Shown here: positions 17,301 to 22,709 of the stretch, in pieces | Position numbering within the stretch: position 1 is the first letter of the stretch | Layout: every line of letters starts with the position of its first letter | NCBI GenBank assembly: GCA_964387645.1 | Contig: CAYLYM010000063.1 | Span: 1 to 22,709 of the forward strand | Reading direction: 5' to 3' | From: CAYLYM01 sp964387645 | GTDB lineage: Bacteria > Calditrichota > Calditrichia > RBG-13-44-9 | DNA length: 22,709 nucleotides | Translations under genes and position numbers: made by a program | Notes under the pieces: generated by a model | The model's input: only the letters and a program-made list of their open reading frames with translations | Databases searched by the model: none | Told to the model about the DNA's origin: nothing

Positions 17301-18427
17301 TTGTCAAAAGAGGACAGGGGGATGTTTCAGTAAACGGAATGATCGACCTTCAAAATTTAATGTATCCCCAATATGATCTCACTGTTAAAGCAGATCACGC
17401 CTATGTGAATTACTTTTTAGAGAACACGAAACTACTTTTTTCGACAGATAATTTGAGGATTACCGGCAGAGATACTATTTTTATTCAAGGAGATGTGGAT
17501 ATACATAGAGCAGAGATTGATCTTGATATTAAAGAATCGGAGAAGAATCTTCTCTTAACACCCACAGTACGTGAGAAACCGCCGTATTTAGCCTATTTAA
17601 TCAATGTGACAATTCCCGGAAATTTTTATGTGCGGAGTGAAGCCACCTTTAATGCCTTTAATATGCAGTTAGTAGGCGATTTACTGATTATCCAGGAGCC
17701 TAAGAGTCCGTTAGAAATACATGGCAATCTGGAAGTTCTTAGTGGAAAATATGTACAATTCGAAGAGTTTGACATTCAAGGGGGAAGGGTTGAATTTACA
17801 AATCCAAAAGAATTACCGAATATGGACGTCCGTGCCCAAAAGAGAAAATATGGATATGTCTTCGAATTACGGGTTAGAGGTCCACTAAACCATCCTGAAA
17901 AAAATATTAAAATCTACGATTTAGCAACACAAGAAGATAAAACTTATTTATACCCGGACACAAAAGATCAAATCGCACTTCTTTTATTTGGTGTCACTTT
18001 CAATGAATTGGGAAAAGGAACTGGCTCTATAATGTTAGAGAAAGGAGAGGAAGTGATCAACCAGCTGGTTATATCTCAAATCGAGAAAGAGGCTCGCCGA
18101 TTTATTGGTCTGGATCAAATAAGATTAGAAACTTCAGAAAATTTAGTAGACTTCAAGAATCGGCGTTTAAATCGCTCTTTAGAATCGGCCAGTTTGTCAC
18201 TGGGTAAATATTTAACATCGCAGTTATACCTTGAATATAAAACTCAATTAAGTTCGGCTGGGCTACCGGGGTTGGGGAGTATTCCCACTCCACGGCTTTC
18301 CTGGGAAGCCGGGAATCAAATTTTTTTAGAGTATCGTTTCAATCGAAATTGGTCTATCTCAACCTTTTATGAGAAAAGAGAAAATGACCGAATTAAATTC
18401 AATCTCAACTGGCGATATGATTTTTAA
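14390..18427 (+). CDS. tamB: TamB-like translocation and assembly module protein (DUF490)
   Basis: A very large (1345-residue) envelope protein. A single N-terminal membrane anchor (about 14-34, YFFWIILVCFLITLTFVLLY) is followed by an AsmA/TamB-like start (VEGNLIGYVRLSNVMVK) and about 900 residues of repeated beta-strand sequence, as expected for the TamB groove that spans the periplasm. The C-terminal 330 residues are the conserved TamB domain: PPYLAYLINVTIPGNFYVRS, GDLLIIQEPKSPLEIHGNL, VLSGKYVQFEEFDIQGGRVE, DQIALLLFGVTFNELGKG. It ends in short beta strands (FNLNWRYDF). In the family it partners an Omp85 barrel and is linked to lipid movement or outer-membrane protein assembly. Its end overlaps the Omp85 gene behind it. 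No strong ribosome-binding site is visible; an ATG (14385) in another frame opens a two-codon mini-ORF ending at the start codon. Confidence 0.92.
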   Translation: MSTTRKINKIVRKYFFWIILVCFLITLTFVLLYSFTPIADKAIQKVVDSLTGKNVKIQFSRVEGNLIGYVRLSNVMVKTGRLQLKTKSILIKYSLIDFLKERFIIRSLTVNHPEILIRMGAVSSSTDTVLSQPDTLLPAIDLSNFPNLAIEYFRVKDGKLIIINNRDSTVFSHIRLESLAQITSQKVEIKLKSLRTNWVDRNIQVKEFSFQLIGNERRLTLNQLKAKLNGAQIEAHGEIELFPQMRFFVFTDTSTIDVMFLRKFIKDFPYQAGQIKFYFEYVGQAKDFAGQIYCEGKLDSLEIYRLHSQYKFQQRTLTLNEIEIFSNFGQLTGYSIVSPAGKNLVDLRFQHLNLHKIALTPVKTELNGHLYLNFNTWNLNQITGRGRALIYGVQYANMRCDTLFLELHSRNGNWELKRGSRLVLQKESQFFIEGTLSRQGRINVRLITEQNNLDTLNSRLALNLLGGYGSLEANLTGPVDNPDLKGYVLLDSLTFVDITSYGVEGEFEIQGIIRERIGYFRLEMASGRLFNLLLTDGVVVSTIQKNSITLDSLSFYSNENYFALRGQIDLMPDTISIFLDRLDFQYENYRIFAPDTIFCNYFRDTLKFEDFDLAATGDGEIDVRGLLCLNGNSELGIYFKNIKLSPFNQFQFLPYNLDGLLEISLELIGQLDHPNIETTVDIQNFALDQDTLGNLTADFELTKDSLVIRNLSLISDEKSFITIDASMPVPQIKEGASKIFFDENKLLTLGIRFNNVQITDYPFFQKFNFPIKGDFTGQFELSGKAISPQGHFMLTGKNFRYEDYQFPHFQLKGRFTPEVAYLDEAQIRFMNTNILASGEKNIHFNLNHIEDIFSDKRFQLFIQIHEDSIDFLHLLEPEIDLLTGQIDLEATLGNSIDDPQLLNGYVRINDGNLYLSKIENPISHLEVFAELNNHQLIIEKAEGKLLGEVKKKNIFQRITNLLLSPLKKTIFVKRGQGDVSVNGMIDLQNLMYPQYDLTVKADHAYVNYFLENTKLLFSTDNLRITGRDTIFIQGDVDIHRAEIDLDIKESEKNLLLTPTVREKPPYLAYLINVTIPGNFYVRSEATFNAFNMQLVGDLLIIQEPKSPLEIHGNLEVLSGKYVQFEEFDIQGGRVEFTNPKELPNMDVRAQKRKYGYVFELRVRGPLNHPEKNIKIYDLATQEDKTYLYPDTKDQIALLLFGVTFNELGKGTGSIMLEKGEEVINQLVISQIEKEARRFIGLDQIRLETSENLVDFKNRRLNRSLESASLSLGKYLTSQLYLEYKTQLSSAGLPGLGSIPTPRLSWEAGNQIFLEYRFNRNWSISTFYEKRENDRIKFNLNWRYDF

Positions 18428-20267
18428 GAGAATTACAGTACTTTTTATTGTGCTTTTTACTGGTTTTTCGCTACTTAGAGCCGCTGGTCTTAAAGTGGAG
18501 TCGATTCAATTCGAAGGTAACTCTTCTATTTCAACTAATGAGCTAAAAAAAATACTAAAAACAAAAGTTGGAAAACCGTTCGATCATAAATTATTACGTT
18601 TTGATAGAATTCTTCTTCGAAATTATTACCAACAGCGTGGTTTTTTAGATATATGGGTGGAAACTAAAGTGAATCGAAAAGGAGAGAAAATTTCTATAAT
18701 TTACCAAATTTCAGAAGGTAAGCAATTTTTCCTGGGTGGAATTACTATTACAGGCAATCACATCGCTTCGAGCCAGGAATTAAGAAAAAAATTCCAAATA
18801 GCAGAAAGGAATGTTTTTCTACGGCAAATTATTGAAGATGGATTAAACAATATCGAAAAATTTTATTTTAATAATGGTAAACCTTATGTCATTCTCAACA
18901 CAAAAGAGAGACGTGAGGATTCCCTAATCTATGTGACTGTAGAAATAGAAGAAAACGAAACAGTATACATTCAAGAAATTCGATATATTGGACTAAAAAA
19001 AGTTAGAAAATATATTGTGAGACGAGAATTAGAAATTAAAGAAGGTGATATTTATTCTAGAGAAAAAATTGAAAGTTCCCAAAAAAACATCTATAGCACG
19101 GGTTTATTTGATTATGTGGGTATAGAATTGCGAGCCATAGATTCAACACGTACTCATGTTCAATTATTAGTGAAAGTAGTTGAAAAACGACCACGGTGGG
19201 TGGGATTGCGATTTGGTGTCGCTTATGAGCAGGAAGCGGTTTATGGAGGAACTTTCGACTTTACACTTGAGTTTGGACATCGAAATCTTTTTGGTAGCGC
19301 CAGGACGTTATATGTGAATGTCATTCCATCTCTCTCGTATGATTTTACCCAGAATAACATAATTAATCCTAAAAATCAATATAGCCTGACTTATATTGAA
19401 CCCTGGATCGGTTACACTCGAACTCCAGGTATATTTCAGGTAGCTTATTATCAGGTTAGACCCATAAATGCAGCCGATTATGATTATTTTACCTCATCTT
19501 TATTAATAAAACATCAGTTTGACAAATACTGGCAAACTTACGGGCAATTGGCGTTCAACCGTGTTAAAATTCTGGAAGAAGACACATTGGAACAATCTTT
19601 CTTCCAACAAACCAGAGGACAGGATTTTATTTATTCTATCAGTCAGAATTTAGTGCGCGACAGTCGTGACAATTACCTCAATCCACAGCATGGCTCTGTT
19701 ACTGATCTTACAGTAAAAATTGCTTACTCCCGTAGCAGGCAGGAAAAGACAGGAAAAATCTCTGTCAACCGTTTCATGAAATTTGTAGTTACTTGGAACC
19801 GCTATCAAGCATTTCCTTTTCAAAGAAAATGGGTCATGGCATCCAGGTTTAGAGCAGGAAATATTTTAGAATACGGTAAAAAAACATTAGTTCCAACCAC
19901 CGAAAGATTCTACCTGGGCGGAGCATCGACTGTACGCGGCTATCCGGAGCAACTATTGGGTCCTGTTATTTATGATAAGGAAGGAAAGCCAATTCAAGCC
20001 CTTGGTGGAAAGTTGTTCTTTTTGAGCAACATCGAATTGCGGATCCCACTTTTTTGGTTAATCTGGGGAGAGGTATTTATTGATGCAGGAAATGTCTGGT
20101 TAGAAATCGATGATTTTAAATTTAATTCTATCAAAACCACCTCTGGCCTGGGTGTCGCACTTGTAACCCCTTTAGGTCCTATTCGATTTGATTATGGCTT
20201 GAAACACCAGCCTGAAAAGAATGAACCAGCAGGAGAATTCCATATCAGCATTTCTTTTGCATTTTAA
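18417..20267 (+). CDS. tamA: Omp85-family outer-membrane protein, TamA-like
   Basis: I place the start at ATG 18417 rather than 18369, because a clean signal peptide begins there (MIFKRITVLFIVLFTGFSLL, ending near RAAG). This gives 616 residues and an 11-base overlap with tamB, suggesting translational coupling. Three POTRA domains follow: about 25-97 (GNSSISTNELKK), 98-175 (GNHIASSQEL) and 176-255 (GLKKVRKYIVRREL). A 16-strand-type barrel covers about 260-616, with the Omp85 loop motif VRGY near residue 506 and a terminal Phe. Three POTRAs and the size match TamA (577 in E. coli) rather than BamA, which has five. No lipobox Cys follows the signal, unlike the TamL lipoproteins of Bacteroidota. 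Its partner is most likely the overlapping tamB product. A BamA paralogue with few POTRAs is the alternative. Confidence 0.88.
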   Translation: MIFKRITVLFIVLFTGFSLLRAAGLKVESIQFEGNSSISTNELKKILKTKVGKPFDHKLLRFDRILLRNYYQQRGFLDIWVETKVNRKGEKISIIYQISEGKQFFLGGITITGNHIASSQELRKKFQIAERNVFLRQIIEDGLNNIEKFYFNNGKPYVILNTKERREDSLIYVTVEIEENETVYIQEIRYIGLKKVRKYIVRRELEIKEGDIYSREKIESSQKNIYSTGLFDYVGIELRAIDSTRTHVQLLVKVVEKRPRWVGLRFGVAYEQEAVYGGTFDFTLEFGHRNLFGSARTLYVNVIPSLSYDFTQNNIINPKNQYSLTYIEPWIGYTRTPGIFQVAYYQVRPINAADYDYFTSSLLIKHQFDKYWQTYGQLAFNRVKILEEDTLEQSFFQQTRGQDFIYSISQNLVRDSRDNYLNPQHGSVTDLTVKIAYSRSRQEKTGKISVNRFMKFVVTWNRYQAFPFQRKWVMASRFRAGNILEYGKKTLVPTTERFYLGGASTVRGYPEQLLGPVIYDKEGKPIQALGGKLFFLSNIELRIPLFWLIWGEVFIDAGNVWLEIDDFKFNSIKTTSGLGVALVTPLGPIRFDYGLKHQPEKNEPAGEFHISISFAF

Positions 20268-20369
20268 ATTGTTAAAAATTTTAAAAGGCAAAGTATCACA
20301 AATTAATTTTCTTAAATCTCACTTTCTATTTTTTTTCGATTCGTGAGCCTAAAAGAATCTAATGTTTTG

Positions 20370-21599
20370 TCAGAGATTTTCAACGAAAGGTTTCAACATA
20401 TTTTTATATATATTATCCCATACATAATCGCGAATAACCTTTCGGTATATTCGATGTGTTTCCATTTGATTTAAATGGTTTAAAATTCTTTGAGCAATAG
20501 TATTGGGTGTATCTTTTAAAGAAAAATAGTTAACATCGTTTTCGGCGATAGACTTAAACGGGGGAATATCTGAGCAGAATATGGGCAATTTGATCATTCC
20601 AGCTTCCAAAAGTGGAATACCAAAACCTTCCTGTTTGCTTGGTAAAAATAGAAAATCTGCAATTTGATATAGATCCCGCATAGTCACACGATCGGCCGAC
20701 AATTTTTCACCACTTTCGAAAGTATATTCTGCAACAATAATCAATTTATCCGCCACATTAAGAGATTTTGCGAGATCTCTTAATTTATAATAATATTGCA
20801 GAGTCTTCCTTTCGTGTGGGTCATAGGCTCCAGTGAGTAGCAGATAAGCATTTATTCCTTTGTCACAGATGGATTTGAGAACTCTAATGGATAATTCAAT
20901 GTTTTTCCTGGGGTGTAACCGGGAAGGTTGGACAATGAGCAAGTCTGCGGAGAAGAGATTTTTTTCCTGAATTAAACGCACTGTTACTGGATCCAGACGA
21001 AAAAAGTGAATGGGATCGATACCATTGGGAATGACCGTCAATTGAGCATTATTGCCGTATAATTCTTTAAATTCATGCTCCCGGCTGGTTGAAATCGTTA
21101 CATAGGAAATGTTGGGATTATATTTCTTTAGAATTTGCCAGGGCTCAGTTGATAAATATTTTGGATAATTTCGGTAGAAAAAAGGAGAATCGTGATTCCA
21201 GGCAATGACCTTCACCGAATTATGATCAGCCAGCTTGTGGATTGCCAGCGTTAAGGGAAGATTGTAGTGCATGGATAAAACATTATGGGCAATCAGCACA
21301 TCGAATTCGAACAGGCTCTTCTTCAAATAGTTAAAAATCTGATCGGCTAATTGTTGAATTGATGTCCAATTTTTTATTACATCATTTTGTAAAAGTAGAG
21401 TTTGTTTATTTCGAGAAGAAAGTAATGGATTGATTTCAATTTCAAATTCTTGAGTAAAATGCGATCCTAAACCAGCTAAAACCTTAACTGGATGGAAGTA
21501 GCGATGTAAAAGCGAAGCCTGCTGACGGACAATTTCCTCAACTCCACCAACGACAGGCGGACAGGAATAATGCAAAATAGCAATATTTTTGATCCTCAT
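20370..21599 (-). CDS. Glycosyltransferase family 4
   Basis: A 409-residue retaining glycosyltransferase of the GT-B fold, cytoplasmic or membrane-associated. The N-terminal acceptor domain begins IAILHYSCPPVVGGVEEIVR, with the glycine loop VVGGVEE typical of the family. IAHNVLSMHYNLP and AWNHDSPFFY follow. The donor domain has IPNGID (about 189-194), QPSRLHPRKNIELSI (about 219-233) and the family's E-x7-E motif in SKQEGFGIPLLEAG (about 320-333). The usual length is about 370-420, so it is complete. The start is at 21599 with only a loose purine-rich ribosome-binding site. It lies 129 bp behind another family-4 glycosyltransferase on the same strand and is convergent with the tamA-like gene. 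Donor and acceptor cannot be told from sequence. Confidence 0.87.
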   Translation of the reverse strand: MRIKNIAILHYSCPPVVGGVEEIVRQQASLLHRYFHPVKVLAGLGSHFTQEFEIEINPLLSSRNKQTLLLQNDVIKNWTSIQQLADQIFNYLKKSLFEFDVLIAHNVLSMHYNLPLTLAIHKLADHNSVKVIAWNHDSPFFYRNYPKYLSTEPWQILKKYNPNISYVTISTSREHEFKELYGNNAQLTVIPNGIDPIHFFRLDPVTVRLIQEKNLFSADLLIVQPSRLHPRKNIELSIRVLKSICDKGINAYLLLTGAYDPHERKTLQYYYKLRDLAKSLNVADKLIIVAEYTFESGEKLSADRVTMRDLYQIADFLFLPSKQEGFGIPLLEAGMIKLPIFCSDIPPFKSIAENDVNYFSLKDTPNTIAQRILNHLNQMETHRIYRKVIRDYVWDNIYKNMLKPFVENL

Positions 21600-21728
21600 T
21601 GTTCTCTTTCTAACCGAACGTCATTTTTGATAATAAAGTATAATGTTTATGCAATTTTCACTTTTAACTACGTTGGGTAATTTTTTGTTTGAAATACGTT
21701 CAAAAAATACAATCTAAAGGTTCAGGTA

Positions 21729-22709
21729 TTAACTAAAAGTGCTAATAATATGCATTAACTTTTTTTCAAGAACTTCATAAGAAAAAAATTTTTTGGCAAG
21801 ATCGTAATTCTTTTTTACCATTTTTTGTCGGTATTCATCGTCTGCAAACACTTTCCATATTTTCGCAATGGCTTTGGACGTAATAAAACCATCAAACTTA
21901 ATTACATCAAAACCTTTTGGTTCAATGTCTGCAATATAAATAGAATAACGGTTGACGACAATTGGCTTTTGATAATAAATTGTTTCCAGAAAAGCATTCC
22001 CAAATCCTTCATATCCGCTTGGATATGTAACCAGGTCAGCGCATTTGTAAACATCAGCAATTGTATATTTTTTTTCATTTTTTTTCTTATGGTTACTTAT
22101 TAAATCGGCTATAGGAATGAGTTTTACATTCAAAATGTCCGCATATTCTTTGATCCGATAATAATAATCATCACCCTCGTCACCTGAAGAATGAGATATG
22201 ATCAGACATGGATTATCCAGGTTCAAACGACTAACGATTTCAATGGAACGTTCTATCCATTTTCTTGGTACAATTCGGGTTGGTTGAAGGATGAATTTAT
22301 CTTGTGGTCCTAATCCAACTTTTTCCTTTAAATCACAGGAATATTCATCCATATCTTCAGGCTCTTCTTCGAAATTGTATACATTAGGGATAATGGTATT
22401 CGAAATTCCAAGTCTATGACTCAATTGTTTCGAAGCTAATGAATTAATGACCACATGACGAATCGAAGAGAGGTCTGGCGGGAAAGCCATATCCAGATAA
22501 TCCTGGCAGGCGTTGATAGTAAACCGGTCTCTTTCCCAATAAAAATCATGGTGATGTGCAATAGTGGGGATTCCTGTTTCAGCAATGAATTCCGTAATTG
22601 CCAGACCCAGGGGAATGTTCATGGGTATGGTTAATGCGTTTTCCGGAATAATAAGGTCGATGTCGTACTTCTTAACAAACTCATAAAGGGATAATTTTAA
22701 CTTTTTTTG
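21729..22709 (-). CDS. Glycosyltransferase family 4, 5' partial; possible mannosylglucosylglycerate synthase-like
   Basis: The frame is open to the window edge, so the gene starts outside; the internal ATG at 22622 is not a reason to start there because coding continues upstream (YEFVKKYDIDLIIPENALTI). 326 residues are visible. Near the edge is the distinctive AHHHDFYWERDRF, then FPPDLSSIRHVVINS and IPNVYNF. The donor half has LQPTRIVPRKWIERSIEIV (about 137-155) and the E-x7-E segment YEGFGNAFLETIYY (about 229-242). The HHHDFYWER and PTRIVPRK combination reminds me of proteins annotated as mannosylglucosylglycerate synthases, which make a compatible solute, but this is recollection and weak. 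It precedes the other glycosyltransferase in transcription. Confidence 0.82.
   Translation of the reverse strand, partial: QKKLKLSLYEFVKKYDIDLIIPENALTIPMNIPLGLAITEFIAETGIPTIAHHHDFYWERDRFTINACQDYLDMAFPPDLSSIRHVVINSLASKQLSHRLGISNTIIPNVYNFEEEPEDMDEYSCDLKEKVGLGPQDKFILQPTRIVPRKWIERSIEIVSRLNLDNPCLIISHSSGDEGDDYYYRIKEYADILNVKLIPIADLISNHKKKNEKKYTIADVYKCADLVTYPSGYEGFGNAFLETIYYQKPIVVNRYSIYIADIEPKGFDVIKFDGFITSKAIAKIWKVFADDEYRQKMVKKNYDLAKKFFSYEVLEKKLMHIISTFS

Noticed and set aside
18369..18416. An extra 16 residues at the N-terminus of the tamA-like protein from the upstream ATG
   Set aside because: The signal peptide starts at the ATG at 18417, and the additional residues are polar and lie within the tamB C-terminal coding sequence.
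20268..20369. Possible shared terminator between the convergent tamA-like and glycosyltransferase genes
   Set aside because: Only CTCAC/GTGAG pairs, over a 20-base loop that contains the T-run. This is not a credible terminator hairpin.

Overview
The window is AT-rich chromosomal DNA from a Gram-negative bacterium. The outer-membrane apparatus shows this: a LolA-type lipoprotein carrier, a TamB-type translocation protein, an Omp85/TamA-type barrel and a Wzc-type polysaccharide co-polymerase. Several genes have clear Shine-Dalgarno sequences (gcvT, wzc-like, epimerase, wbpA-like, the Cys-rich gene), which argues against typical Bacteroidota. The gene mix would suit an FCB-like lineage such as Calditrichota/KSB1, but that placement is inference and cannot be fixed from this window. 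A run of exactly 100 N flanked by two identical 55-nt sequences shows that this is a scaffold from a short-read, probably metagenomic, assembly.

Layout. (1) 1-2994: the 3' part of a large fused redox protein (GltD-like flavoprotein end, two [4Fe-4S] clusters, NuoG/formate-dehydrogenase-like molybdopterin domain), then a small protein of unknown function with ten cysteines. (2) 3076-4734: a divergent PlsY-type acyltransferase and the glycine-cleavage T protein GcvT, closed by a strong terminator. (3) 4956-8097: ftsK and lolA, a neighbourhood seen in many Gram-negative bacteria. (4) 8190-14259: a surface-polysaccharide block made of a Wzc-like tyrosine kinase/co-polymerase, a 570-bp non-coding stretch with several inverted repeats, a broken UDP-glucose 6-dehydrogenase, a UDP-glucuronate 4-epimerase-like protein and a WbpA-like UDP-GlcNAc 6-dehydrogenase, again closed by a strong terminator. 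(5) 14390-20267: tamB and an overlapping tamA-like gene. (6) 20370-22709, minus strand: two family-4 glycosyltransferases, the upstream one running off the window.

How the genes work together. Regions 3 and 5 serve envelope assembly and division: DNA translocation at the septum, lipoprotein transport, and TamA/TamB envelope assembly. Region 4 looks like precursor supply and chain-length control for an acidic exopolysaccharide or capsule. Its UDP-glucuronate branch is damaged here, because ugd carries an in-frame stop and lacks its central and catalytic portion, while the UDP-GlcNAc-uronate enzyme is intact. Region 6 may add glycosyltransferases for a polysaccharide or a sugar-based compatible solute.

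I found no CRISPR array, tRNA, rRNA, transposase or convincing defence system. The points most worth checking are the fused redox enzyme that lacks the formate-dehydrogenase catalytic residues, the decayed ugd beside an artefactual assembly gap, the unexplained leader-like region at 10467-11039, and the Cys-rich orphan.
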